From the NCBI RefSeq assembly GCF_026340675.1, contig NZ_JAPEOX010000002.1, forward strand, positions 1,364,001 to 1,428,000: a DNA stretch of 64,000 nt, in the 5' to 3' direction. The position numbers and the translations under genes are program-made. The DNA comes from Streptomyces sp. NBC_01264. Lineage in GTDB: Bacteria; Actinomycetota; Actinomycetes; Streptomycetales; Streptomycetaceae. Shown here one piece after another: positions 17,415 to 25,415 of this stretch (the first letter of the stretch is position 1; each line of letters starts with the position of its first letter). A model generated the notes under the pieces. It saw only the letters and a list, made by a program, of their open reading frames with translations, searched no databases and had not been told where the DNA came from.

Positions 17415-18494
17415 GTGCCGGATCAGCCCCCATCCCCGCCACCACCGCCCCTCTCCCCGTACACCGACTCGGTCCGCGCCTACTACGCGGCCCAGCCCTC
17501 CCCCCTCGTGGCCGCCACCGGGATCGTGCTGGACCCGCGCGGGCGGGTGCTCGTCCTCACCACCTCGTACAAGGCGGAGCTGGAGCTCCCGGGCGGGGGC
17601 GTGGAGGACACCGAGACCCCGGAGGAGGGGCTGGCGCGCGAGCTGAAGGAGGAGCTGGACCTGAGCGTGCCGGTGGGGCGGCTGCTCGCCGTGGACTCCC
17701 GCCCGCCGGGGCCCCTCGGGCGCTCCCTCGTCGTCCACGTCCACCTGGTCGGCCCGCTGACGCCCGAGGAGACCTCCGCGATCTCCTTCCCGGACGGGGA
17801 GGTCACCGAGGCGCGCTGGCTCACCCCCGAGGAGGCCTACGCGGCCCTGGACACCCGCAAGGCGTCCCGCCTGCGCGCCGCACTGGCGGCCCTGTACTCC
17901 GGCTCCCTCGCGCACCTGATCGAGGGGGTGCCGCAGCCGGGCTCCCCGGCCGGCTTCGATCCCGCGCGCCGGGCGGAGCTGGAACACGCGGGCGCCTACG
18001 ACACCGCCGGCCACCGCGCCGCCCGCCCCAAGGCCCTCACGGCGGCGAGCGTGCTGTTCACGGACTCCGCGGGCGGGGTCCTGCTGGTGCGGCCCGCGTA
18101 CGGCGACCCGGACCACTGGAACCTGCCCGGCGGCGGCATCGACAGCGACCTCGGCGAGATCCCGCGCGCGGCGGCCCGCCGGGAGGTCCTCGAGGAACTC
18201 GGCCTCGACCTCGCCCCGGGCCGGCTGCTCGCCGTCAACTGGTCCCACCGCCCCGGCTATCCGGCAAGGGTCCGCTTCCTCTACGACGGCGGCACCCTCG
18301 ACCCCGCGACTCTGGCCCGGATCCGCCTGCCCGCCACGGAACTCCTCGAATGGCGCACGGTCCCCCCACCCGAACTCCGCCGCTACACCAAACCACCCCT
18401 CCGCCGCCAGATCGAAGCCTCCCTCACAGCCCGCACCACGGCCACCGGCCCCCTCGAACTGCACGCGGGGCGGCCGGTGGCCCAGGCGAAGTAG
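17415..18494 (+). CDS. Tandem Nudix hydrolase
   Basis: A 359-residue protein with two complete Nudix domains. The first Nudix box is near residues 60-85 (GGGVEDTETPEEGLARELKE then ELDL); the second is near residues 240-265 (GGGIDSDLGEIPRAAARREV then LEELGLDL). Both keep the REuxEE metal-binding glutamates. Each domain would cleave nucleoside diphosphates linked to another moiety; why two are joined is unclear. The GTG at 17415 has GGAG six bases upstream and is preferred to the GTG at 17385. It ends 7 bp from the stop of the convergent FG-GAP gene. Confidence 0.85.
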   Translation: MPDQPPSPPPPPLSPYTDSVRAYYAAQPSPLVAATGIVLDPRGRVLVLTTSYKAELELPGGGVEDTETPEEGLARELKEELDLSVPVGRLLAVDSRPPGPLGRSLVVHVHLVGPLTPEETSAISFPDGEVTEARWLTPEEAYAALDTRKASRLRAALAALYSGSLAHLIEGVPQPGSPAGFDPARRAELEHAGAYDTAGHRAARPKALTAASVLFTDSAGGVLLVRPAYGDPDHWNLPGGGIDSDLGEIPRAAARREVLEELGLDLAPGRLLAVNWSHRPGYPARVRFLYDGGTLDPATLARIRLPATELLEWRTVPPPELRRYTKPPLRRQIEASLTARTTATGPLELHAGRPVAQAK

Positions 18495-18501
18495 GGCGGG
18501 A

Positions 18502-20382
18502 TCAGAAGAGGCCGGCGACCGCGGTCGCCCAGCCGCTCGCCCCGACCAGCAGGGGCGCCTTGAGCCCGGCCGGGCCGCCCGGGTAGAAGAGCAGGCAGCC
18601 GGTGGGGCAGGTGGTGGTGGCCGCCTTCCCCGCGCTGTCGACGTACTCCACCTTCCGTGCGGGATCGGCCGCGGTGGTGGCCCACAGGTCGCCCTGCTCC
18701 TGTCCCGCCTTGGGCTGGAACTGGCTGTACTTGATGACCTGGCCGTCGCTGGTGAGCGTCTTGCTGACGACGGTGCCCTGGGCGTTGCCGTGGCTGACGA
18801 TCAGCGGGCGGTTGGCGGGCTGCCACCCGGCGGCGTAGACGGCGCGGGGCTGGAGGCCGAATCTCCCGTCCTTGCCGATCTTTCCGGGGTAGAGGTACAG
18901 GTTCCCGTCGCTCTTGTTGCGGGCGAGGACGTCCTTCACCCCGTCGCCGTTCTGGTCCCCGATGCCGAGGATCGCGTAGTTCTTCCAGGTGGTGCCGCCG
19001 GTGTAACCGGGGTCCTGGAAGTCGAAGGGCTTGGTCTGGTCGGCGCTCCCGTCGGCCGTGGTCCGGCCGGAGTAGACGCGCAGGCGCGCTCCGGAGCACG
19101 CGTCGTCCACGCATTCGACGACGGCCAGGTCGTTGCCCTTCCTGAAGCCGTCGCCGGAGCGCTGGTCCAGATCGCCGGGGGCGATGATCTGCTGGACGCG
19201 CCCCCACCCCCTGGAGCCGAGGGCGGCGGGCGGGGTCAGCTCGCGGCGGGTGTCGTACAGCACGTCGCCGAGCCCGTTGCCGGGATAGAGGTAGAGCTTG
19301 TTGTCGCTCAAGCGCGCGATGACGTCCTCGTAGCCATCGGGTGCGGCCGAGGAGCCGGCGTAGCCGGTGAAGTCACCGCCGTGCGCGATCAGCGCACCCT
19401 TCCAGCCGGATTCCGCGATGACGCGCCTCTGCACGCGGCCCGCTCCGTTGCCGGCGTAGAAGCGCAGACCGCCGTCCGGTTCCGGGCCCAGCAGGTCGAC
19501 GAAACCGTCTCCGTCGAGGTCGCCGGGCAGGTCTCCGATCGCCCGGTTCAGCGGGGTCTGCCCGGCCGGGTAGACGAAGGAGGGCGAGGTGACCACCAGT
19601 ACCGTGCCGGCGTCGCCCGGCGAGGAGTTGCCGGCCTTGTCGAAGGCGCCCACGTACAAGGTGCTCCCGGTCTGGCCCAGGAGGAGGATTTCGACGACGG
19701 CTTCGGTGGCTCCCTCGGCGAGGGGAACCCGGTTGCTCCCGGCACAGGGGGTGCTGGACGCGGAGAGAGGGCGGCCCATCGACCAGCAGAAGCCGGCGAG
19801 GTCGGTGGCCGCGTGCTTGAACTTGAGCCGCAGCCTGGTGCGCGCCTGCTGGCTGGTGAGGGCGGTGCCGTCCTCCTTGGTGACGGTGACGGGGCCCGTG
19901 GGCGCCTTCGCGTCGACCCGGAAGGCGCATTCGGCGGTGAAGGCGCTGTAGCCGCCCTCCTGGTCCTTCGCGCGGACCTTCCACTTGTAGCTGCCGGTGG
20001 GGAGGTTCTTGGCGAGGACCCTCGCGGTCGCCGTGCCGCCGCTGGACACGGTGGTGACCTCCGAGACCGGTACGGCCGCGCCCGCGGCGGTGGTGACGAC
20101 GAACTGCGGGGTGACGGTGCCGCCGTCGTTGTCGCGCAGTCCCGCGGTCAGGGCGAGGCCGCTGTTGCCCATCAGGCCGTTGCAGGCGACGGGCCTGTTG
20201 CCGTCGCCCGCAGGCTCCCAGCTCCCTTCGAAGGCTCCGGCGCTGACGACCTCGGGCTTGGTCGGGGTCGCCGCGGCCGCGCCCTGCGCGGAGAGCAGCT
20301 CTGCCGCCGTGAGCGGGAGGACGAGGGTGAGGAGGGTGGTGAGTGCGCGGGGCAGGCGTATGCCGGCTCTTCGGCGAGTCAT
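18502..20382 (-). CDS. Secreted FG-GAP/VCBS repeat protein
   Basis: A 626-residue exported protein. A twin-Arg/basic start (MTRRRAG) leads into a signal helix and an AAAA cleavage region near residue 40. The middle resembles Ig/fibronectin-like beta domains (residues ~50-260). The last ~350 residues carry four or five FG-GAP blades with calcium-loop sequences such as DLDGDGFVDLLG, GDQNGDGVKDVLAR and LYLYPGNGLGD, suggesting an integrin-alpha-like beta-propeller that binds Ca2+ outside the cell. No catalytic domain is recognised. The ATG at 20382 is chosen over an upstream ATG at 20463, which would precede the basic n-region with 27 unrelated residues. Confidence 0.8.
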   Translation of the reverse strand: MTRRRAGIRLPRALTTLLTLVLPLTAAELLSAQGAAAATPTKPEVVSAGAFEGSWEPAGDGNRPVACNGLMGNSGLALTAGLRDNDGGTVTPQFVVTTAAGAAVPVSEVTTVSSGGTATARVLAKNLPTGSYKWKVRAKDQEGGYSAFTAECAFRVDAKAPTGPVTVTKEDGTALTSQQARTRLRLKFKHAATDLAGFCWSMGRPLSASSTPCAGSNRVPLAEGATEAVVEILLLGQTGSTLYVGAFDKAGNSSPGDAGTVLVVTSPSFVYPAGQTPLNRAIGDLPGDLDGDGFVDLLGPEPDGGLRFYAGNGAGRVQRRVIAESGWKGALIAHGGDFTGYAGSSAAPDGYEDVIARLSDNKLYLYPGNGLGDVLYDTRRELTPPAALGSRGWGRVQQIIAPGDLDQRSGDGFRKGNDLAVVECVDDACSGARLRVYSGRTTADGSADQTKPFDFQDPGYTGGTTWKNYAILGIGDQNGDGVKDVLARNKSDGNLYLYPGKIGKDGRFGLQPRAVYAAGWQPANRPLIVSHGNAQGTVVSKTLTSDGQVIKYSQFQPKAGQEQGDLWATTAADPARKVEYVDSAGKAATTTCPTGCLLFYPGGPAGLKAPLLVGASGWATAVAGLF

Positions 20383-20515
20383 GGAAATGGTGAGTCCCTC
20401 TGCGGATGTCCGGGCGTGGATCACCGCAGGGTAGGGCACGCGGTTCGCGTGAGCACAGCGCAATCTGAGTGCACATCACCACGCCGACACCAGCCTTGAT
20501 CCCACATGATCTGGT

Positions 20516-20926
20516 TCAAGACAGCCCGGACGGCTCCTTCGGTTCGGTCGCGAGCTGGATCAGGTTGCCGCAGGTGTCGTCGAGGACGGCGGTGGTGACG
20601 GGGCCCATCTCCAGCGGCTCCTGGGTGAAGCGGACGCCGAGGGCGCGCAGGCGCTCGTACTCCGCCGTGACGTCGTCCACGGCGAACTGGGCGAGCGGGA
20701 TGCCGTCCTCGACGAGGGCGTCGCGGTAGGTCCTGGCGGCGGGGTGGCCGGCGGGTTCCAGGAGGAGTTCGGCGGCGCCGGGCTCCTCGGGGGAGACCAC
20801 GGTCAGCCACCGGGCGCCGCCGCCCAGCGGGACGTCGTGCTTCTTCACGAATCCGAGGATCTCGGTGTAGAAGTGCAGGGCCTTGGCCTGGTCGTCGACG
20901 AAGACGCTGGTCATGTGGATCTTCAT
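20516..20926 (-). CDS. VOC-family (glyoxalase/bleomycin-resistance fold) protein
   Basis: A 136-residue metal-binding vicinal-oxygen-chelate protein with two beta-alpha-beta-beta-beta halves. MTSVFVDDQAKALHFYTEIL opens the first half, and VLDDTCGNLIQLA carries the usual C-terminal metal ligand region (here Asn-Leu-Ile-Gln rather than the more common Glu). The ATG overlaps the stop of the ArsR gene upstream (ATGA). ArsR-VOC pairs are common in Actinobacteria; the protein may bind or modify a small toxic molecule sensed by the ArsR protein, but the ligand is unknown. Confidence 0.88.
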   Translation of the reverse strand: MKIHMTSVFVDDQAKALHFYTEILGFVKKHDVPLGGGARWLTVVSPEEPGAAELLLEPAGHPAARTYRDALVEDGIPLAQFAVDDVTAEYERLRALGVRFTQEPLEMGPVTTAVLDDTCGNLIQLATEPKEPSGLS

Positions 20927-21225
20927 GGGGTGCTCTCTTCCGGTCCGGACGGGTCGGGCGTGGGCCATCGCTCGGCGATCTGGCGCAGCGGGGCGGTGTT
21001 CAGGTCGTGGAACTTGTACCGGCCCTCCCGCCTGGTCTCGACGAGTCCGGCGGCCTCCAGCACGGCGAGGTGCTGGGAGACGCCCTGGCGCGAGATGCCG
21101 CGCTGGTGCTTCATCGTCAGTCGCGAGCAGATCTCGAACAGCGTCTGCCCGGACTTCTCGGCGAGCTCGTCGAGGATGGTGCGGCGGGTCGGGTCGGCCA
21201 AAGCTCTGAAGAGTTCGTCGGCCAC
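20923..21225 (-). CDS. ArsR-family winged-helix repressor
   Basis: A 100-residue regulator with the ArsR core: DELFRALADPTRRTILDELA, then the recognition helix in SRQGVSQHLAVLEAAGLVE and the wing TRREGRYKFHDLN. No Cys metal-binding box (ELCVCDL type) is present, so it is of the non-metal ArsR class often found with VOC or SRPBCC proteins. The start is taken as GTG 21225; a TTG at 21246 would add seven residues but lies inside the likely operator. It is the first gene of a two-gene operon. Confidence 0.88.
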   Translation of the reverse strand: MADELFRALADPTRRTILDELAEKSGQTLFEICSRLTMKHQRGISRQGVSQHLAVLEAAGLVETRREGRYKFHDLNTAPLRQIAERWPTPDPSGPEESTP

Positions 21226-21234
21226 CGCTCCAGC

Positions 21235-21258
21235 ATAGGCAAGCAATCACTTGCCTAT
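21235..21258. promoter_or_regulatory. ArsR operator candidate
   Basis: ATAGGCAAG (21235-21243) and CTTGCCTAT (21250-21258) form a perfect 9-bp inverted repeat with a 6-bp spacer, ten bases upstream of the ArsR GTG. Position and symmetry fit autorepression of the arsR-VOC operon. Confidence 0.7.
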
Positions 21259-21306
21259 CAACTCCGGCCCGCCGGTGAATCCTTTTCGGGCCTCCCCGCC
21301 TCCTAT

Positions 21307-21337
21307 CCCCGTACCGGCCGAACGGGCCGGTACGGGG
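21307..21337. promoter_or_regulatory. 13-bp perfect inverted repeat before a small ORF
   Basis: CCCCGTACCGGCC (21307-21319) pairs exactly with GGCCGGTACGGGG (21325-21337) around a five-base loop. It ends only four bases before the GGAGG of the 29-codon ORF at 21354. As RNA it would be a very stable hairpin at the ribosome site; as DNA it could be an operator or a terminator of transcription entering from the left. Confidence 0.6.
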
Positions 21338-21353
21338 ACAGGAGGAAACACTC

Positions 21354-21443
21354 ATGATGATCACCAGCCTCGTAGTGATCGGAGCCCTGCTCGTGGGCGC
21401 GTGCAGTTGGCATCTGCTGCGTCGCCACAGGAGCCGGACCTGA
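21354..21443 (+). CDS. 29-residue hydrophobic small protein
   Basis: ATG 21354 follows GGAGG by eight bases, a better ribosome site than most in the window. The peptide is MMITSLVVIGALLVGACSWH followed by a basic tail ending RSRT: one hydrophobic helix, a single Cys in LVGAC, then Arg/His-rich residues. It could be a small membrane peptide or a leader peptide for the sigma-factor operon 49 bp downstream. LVGAC resembles a lipobox, but the basic n-region that a lipoprotein signal needs is missing. Function unknown. Confidence 0.55.
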   Translation: MMITSLVVIGALLVGACSWHLLRRHRSRT

Positions 21444-21492
21444 CCGGAACCGGGCACGGGAGACCTTCTGGAACGACTGGAATGAGCAGCGC

Positions 21493-22086
21493 ATGAACCA
21501 ACGCTTCCGCTGGCCGGACGAGCGGCTGATCAGGGCCGCCCAGGACGGCGACGCCACCTCGCTCACCGCGGTCCTCATGGAGTCGCAGCCCCATGTGCGC
21601 AAGTTCGCCGTCTCGCTCTGCGCCTCGCCCCAGGACGCGGAGGACGCGGCGCAGGAGGCGCTGATCATCCTCTACCGGAAGATCGGCACTTTGCGGGCCA
21701 CGGGCGCCCTCGCCTCGTGGATGTTCCGGATCGTGCGCAACGAGTGCCTGCGGCAGCTGCGGCTCGTGGTCCCGCGGAGCGACGGAGCCCCGGACGACGC
21801 GACGCCGGCGGAACCGTCCGCCGAGGACTCGGTGCTGCACCGGCTGGAGGCGGAGCGGGTCGCGTCCGCGATCAGCGCCCTGCCCCGCGACCAGCGCCAG
21901 GTCCTGATCCTGCGGGACGTCCAGGGCCTGCCCGGCAGGAGGGTCGCCGATGTGCTCGGCCTGAGCACCACCGCGATGAAATCGCGGCTGCACAGGGCAC
22001 GCGCGGCGCTGCGCCACTCACTGGCAGCGATCGACCGACCGGTCGCACAACCGGTCGCACGAGAGGAAGGAGACGTAGGGCGGTGA
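21493..22086 (+). CDS. ECF-type RNA polymerase sigma factor
   Basis: A 197-residue sigma-70 family protein with only regions 2 and 4. Region 2 (residues ~10-80) includes AEDAAQEALIILYRKIGTLR and ALASWMFRIVRNECLRQLR; region 4 (~120-180) includes LPRDQRQVLILRDVQGLPGR and a helix-turn-helix ending RLHRARAALR. A polar tail follows. The next gene overlaps it by four bases and encodes a small membrane protein, which may be an anti-sigma-like or redox partner. Start ATG 21493; the promoter it recognises is unknown. Confidence 0.9.
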   Translation: MNQRFRWPDERLIRAAQDGDATSLTAVLMESQPHVRKFAVSLCASPQDAEDAAQEALIILYRKIGTLRATGALASWMFRIVRNECLRQLRLVVPRSDGAPDDATPAEPSAEDSVLHRLEAERVASAISALPRDQRQVLILRDVQGLPGRRVADVLGLSTTAMKSRLHRARAALRHSLAAIDRPVAQPVAREEGDVGR

Positions 22087-22355
22087 ACTACGCGAGTACG
22101 TCCCTCCCGCGCCACCTGGCGCGCGGCGCCATCGGCTTCGGGCTGATCATCGGCTCGATCGCGCTGGTGCCCGTCGTCGGTCCGGTCGCCCTGCTGGCCG
22201 CCCCACCGGCTCTCATCGCCTTCCGCGGCTGCCCCACGTGCTGGATGGTCGGCCTGGTGCAGACCATCTCGCGCGGCCGCCTCGAGCGCCGGTGCGTGGA
22301 CGGGGTCTGCACCCTCACCAAGGCCCACCCCGCGGCCAGGACTACGGAGACATAG
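22083..22355 (+). CDS. Small membrane protein with two Cys pairs, sigma operon
   Basis: A 90-residue protein coupled to the sigma factor gene by a GTGA overlap. Two hydrophobic helices fill residues ~13-45. After them come FRGCPTCWMVG, a CxxC motif, and RCVDGVC, a CxxxC-like pair. The layout recalls the DUF2892/YgaP-type membrane module, where a Cys motif follows the second helix. Because it is co-translated with an ECF sigma factor, a thiol-based membrane sensor that holds the sigma factor is attractive, but this is inference. Confidence 0.65.
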   Translation: MNYASTSLPRHLARGAIGFGLIIGSIALVPVVGPVALLAAPPALIAFRGCPTCWMVGLVQTISRGRLERRCVDGVCTLTKAHPAARTTET

Positions 22356-22412
22356 CGGGGCGCGCGGCAGGGCGGGAGCCGTACGGGGGACGGCTCCCGC
22401 TCCGCCGCCAGT

Positions 22413-23201
22413 TCAGCGGGTCGGGCGCCTGCCCCGGCCGTTCCACGCGCGGGCCGTCAGCGCGATCGAGCCGTCGGCCTCGACGGGTACGCGAGCACGC
22501 AGACGCTCGCGCAGTGCGTCGTGCCGCTTCCGCGGGAGCGAGGCGAGGTACGACGGCGCGGGCCCTTGCCCGCCCAGGAAGGGAGCCCAGTAGGCCTCGA
22601 AATCATCGAAGCGGGTGGGGATGTCGATCGCGTCGACCGCCACGTCCGCCCATCCGCCCGCCCGCAGCAGCTCGGCCAGGGGCCCGGGCGCGCACCAGGG
22701 GAACCGGCGGGCCTCGTCCAGTTCCCGGCTGCCCGCGTCCAGGGAGACCGCGGCTTCCCAGAAGGAGCGGATGAGTTCCATGCCTCCCCGGGTGTAGTCC
22801 CAGACGTACGCGGCGACCGCGCCGCCGGGGCGCACGATGCGGGCCATCTCGGCCACGGCCCGCTCCGGAGCGGGGAGGAAGTTGAGGACCAGGCCGCTGA
22901 CCGCCGCCGTGGCCAGGCCGTCCGGGAACGGCAGCCTCGTCGCATCGCCGCGTACGAACCCGGCCCGGGCATCCGTGACGTGCCGCCGGGCGTACCGGAC
23001 GTAGCCGTCCGACGGGTCGGCTCCCACGACCCGTTCGGGGTCCGCCACCTTCAGGACCGCCTGTGTGACGGCGCCCGTGCCGCAGCCGATGTCCCGCCAG
23101 TCGCCGCCCGCGGGGACCTCCAGCCGGCGGACGCACTGCGCCGCCACCTGCCGGCTCCACCGCCCGATGTACGGCTCGTACGCCGCCCCTTCGCCCCACA
23201 C
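22413..23201 (-). CDS. Class I SAM-dependent methyltransferase
   Basis: A 262-residue methyltransferase of the UbiE/arsenite-methyltransferase-like group. The SAM loop is DIGCGTGAVTQAVL (about residues 37-50), motif II is VVGADPSDGYVRYAR, and GDATRLPFPDG and VRPGGAVAAYVWDY follow. The start is a GTG at 23201 with a poor ribosome site, 20 bp after the stop of the flavin oxidase gene, so it is probably expressed from that transcript. The methyl acceptor is unknown. Confidence 0.85.
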   Translation of the reverse strand: MWGEGAAYEPYIGRWSRQVAAQCVRRLEVPAGGDWRDIGCGTGAVTQAVLKVADPERVVGADPSDGYVRYARRHVTDARAGFVRGDATRLPFPDGLATAAVSGLVLNFLPAPERAVAEMARIVRPGGAVAAYVWDYTRGGMELIRSFWEAAVSLDAGSRELDEARRFPWCAPGPLAELLRAGGWADVAVDAIDIPTRFDDFEAYWAPFLGGQGPAPSYLASLPRKRHDALRERLRARVPVEADGSIALTARAWNGRGRRPTR

Positions 23202-23220
23202 CGCGGCGCCCGCCGCTCCG

Positions 23221-24597
23221 CTAGGGCCTGATGTTCTGGTTCAGGTGGAAGAGGTTGCCCGGGTCGTAGGTTGCCTTGACCGCGGCCAAGCGGTCGTAGT
23301 TGCCCTTGTAGTTGGCGCGGATGCGGTCCTGATCGTCGTCCGCCATGAAGTTGACGTAGCCGCCCTCCTCCGAGTGCGGGGCGGTGGCCTCGTAGTAGTC
23401 GCGGACCCAGGCCGTGTTGGCCTCGTTGTCGGCGGGGTCCGGCCACATGCCCGCGATGACGGTGGCGAAGGAGGCGTCCCGGTACGCGAAGGCCGTGGCG
23501 TCCGGGGCGACGCGGTGGCAGGCGCCGTTGATCGGGTAGATGTGGACCGTGGAGTTCACGGCGGGCACCCGGGGGCCGTGCACCAGGTGCGCCTCGATGG
23601 CCTCGTCGGTCAGCTCCGTCACGAAGTTGGCCTTCCAGTAGTGCTGGAGGCCGGGCGGCACCAGCGCGTCGAAGGCGCTGTTGAGCGCGGGATACGGCAT
23701 GACGCCGACATGCTCGGCGACCACCGGGGCGAAGTCGTGGAAGGGCTGGAGCGCGCGCTCGCCCTCCTCCACCGGGCCCGCCCAGCACGACACCATCAGG
23801 ATGAAGGTGTCGCCGTGCCGGTCCTGCGGGATGAACGGCAGCGGCGGGGCGATCTGGAAGGCCGGGAACCCGCCGAGTTGCTCCGGCGCGTCGGCGATGA
23901 AGTCCCGGTAGCCGCGCAGCACGGCGCCGGCGTTGTCCAGTTCGTAGAGGATCGGCCCGCCGTAGATGTCCTTGACGGAGCTGAGCCGGAATTCGAAGGA
24001 GGTCACCGCGCCGAAGTTGCCGCCGCCGCCGCGCAACGCCCAGAAGAGGTCCTCGTGCTCCTTCTCGCTCGCCACGACGAGCTGTCCGTCCGCCGTCACC
24101 ACATCGGCCGAGATCAGGTTGTCGCAGCTCAGACCCAGGCCGCGGTCGAGGTAGCCGATGCCGCCGCCCAGGGTGAGGCCGCCGACGCCGGTGGTGGAGA
24201 TGATCCCGCCGGTCGTCGCCAGCCCGAAGGCGTACGTGGCCGCGTTGAAGTCGCCCCAGGTCGCGCCGCCTTCGGCGCGCGCCGTCCGCCGTACGGGGTC
24301 GACGCGGACGCCGCGCATCGCGGACAGGTCGGCGACGACGCCGTCGTCGCAGGTGCCGAAGCCGGGCACGCTGTGCCCGCCGCCCCGGACGGCCAGGTCG
24401 AGCCCGTTCTCCCGGGCGAAGTCGACGGCCGCCATGACGTCGCCCGCGTTGGCGCAGCGCACGACGACGGCCGGCCGTCTGTCGATCATGGCGTTGTAGA
24501 CCGTGCGGGCCTCGTCGTAGTCCGCGTCCCCCGGAGTGACGACGGTGCCGCGCACCCGTTGGCTCAGCTGCTCCACAGTGAGGTTGCCCATGGCCAT
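23221..24597 (-). CDS. Bicovalent FAD oxidase of the berberine-bridge (BBE) family
   Basis: A 458-residue secondary-metabolism-type oxidoreductase. The PCMH FAD domain has the RGGGHSVPGF motif whose His forms the 8-alpha bond, and GLGLSCDNL supplies the Cys expected to make the second, 6-S-cysteinyl bond. The C-terminal BBE element VNFMADDDQDRIRANYKGNY and NLFHLNQNIRP complete the family pattern. Such enzymes oxidise alcohols, sugars or amines with O2. AGGAGGAGCG precedes ATG 24597. The methyltransferase gene 20 bp downstream is likely co-transcribed, as expected for a tailoring pair. Confidence 0.92.
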   Translation of the reverse strand: MAMGNLTVEQLSQRVRGTVVTPGDADYDEARTVYNAMIDRRPAVVVRCANAGDVMAAVDFARENGLDLAVRGGGHSVPGFGTCDDGVVADLSAMRGVRVDPVRRTARAEGGATWGDFNAATYAFGLATTGGIISTTGVGGLTLGGGIGYLDRGLGLSCDNLISADVVTADGQLVVASEKEHEDLFWALRGGGGNFGAVTSFEFRLSSVKDIYGGPILYELDNAGAVLRGYRDFIADAPEQLGGFPAFQIAPPLPFIPQDRHGDTFILMVSCWAGPVEEGERALQPFHDFAPVVAEHVGVMPYPALNSAFDALVPPGLQHYWKANFVTELTDEAIEAHLVHGPRVPAVNSTVHIYPINGACHRVAPDATAFAYRDASFATVIAGMWPDPADNEANTAWVRDYYEATAPHSEEGGYVNFMADDDQDRIRANYKGNYDRLAAVKATYDPGNLFHLNQNIRP

Positions 24598-24729
24598 CGC
24601 TCCTCCTGCCCCGGCCCGGGGCGGAGTGACCTCCAGCGAGCCCAGGGCTGTCCGCCAGTGGATAGGCCCTCAATTCACGCTACGCCGAATGGGTGGAGCG
24701 GCAATCCGAACCGCTCAGGCCGTGCCCGC

Positions 24730-25371
24730 TCAGGCCTTGTCCGTGGCGCTCCAGCTCGCTCGCCGAAGGACCTCGACCAGCTCCTCGGGGTCGGGGGCGG
24801 CGTCCGCGGGATCGTCGGGCCACTGCTCGACGATGGCGGTCGCCCACTCGGCCCAGGTGGCGACGAGTCGGTAGTAGTCGGTGAGGAAGCGGCCGACGAG
24901 CAGCGTCTGGGCGGCCCGTTCCGGGAACGGGGCCTCGCCGGCGAGATGCGCGTGCGCGGTCGCGGCGTTCCCCTGGTTGCGCTCCTCGGCCCAGGCCCGG
25001 GCGCCACGGAGGGTGGCCAGGGTGTCGGCTCTGGTGCCTGAGTCCGCGAAGAACACCTTCAGGAGCTGTTCGGACTCCAGGACCGGCCCGGCGCTCGGCT
25101 CGGGAAGCCAGTCGGCCAGCGCGCGCCGCCCCTCGGCGGTGATGCGGTAGACGGTGCGCGGCCGCCGTCCGACCGCTTCGCGCGTCGCCTCGGCCAGGCC
25201 GTGGCGGACGAGCTTCTTCGGCTCCTCGTACAGCTTGCTCTGGGCGCGGGGCCAGATGCGGCCCAGGCTCCGGTCCATCTGCTGGGCGAGCTCGTAGGTG
25301 CTCCAGGGCCGGACCGAGAGCAGGCCGAGGATCGCGTACGACGTGGTGGTGAGTGCCGGGCCCATTGACAT
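24730..25371 (-). CDS. PadR-family regulator, leader replaced by an insertion sequence
   Basis: A 213-residue PadR regulator. The winged helix covers residues ~5-90 (SYAILGLLSVRPWSTYELAQ, QSKLYEEPKKLVRHGLAEA, RTVYRITAEGRRALADWL) and a C-terminal helical dimerisation domain follows. ATG 25371 is only six bases from the end of the insertion sequence. The native AAGG ribosome site is now on the far side of the element, near 27131. The reading frame is open across the IS end up to an ATG at 25419 that overlaps the transposase stop (ATGA), so translation may now start there with 16 extra residues. Its likely operator is at 27149-27169. Confidence 0.85.
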   Translation of the reverse strand: MSMGPALTTTSYAILGLLSVRPWSTYELAQQMDRSLGRIWPRAQSKLYEEPKKLVRHGLAEATREAVGRRPRTVYRITAEGRRALADWLPEPSAGPVLESEQLLKVFFADSGTRADTLATLRGARAWAEERNQGNAATAHAHLAGEAPFPERAAQTLLVGRFLTDYYRLVATWAEWATAIVEQWPDDPADAAPDPEELVEVLRRASWSATDKA

Positions 25372-25377
25372 CGCCAG

Positions 25378-25398
25378 GGGGCTGTCGATTAATAACTC
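25378..25398. repeat. IS left terminal inverted repeat
   Basis: Outer end GGGGCTGTCG, inner end TTAATAACTC. It matches the right repeat in 20 of 21 positions (A/T difference after GTCG). The padR reading frame stays open across it. Confidence 0.88.
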
Positions 25399-25415
25399 AT
25401 GGATCTTGGTGGGTG

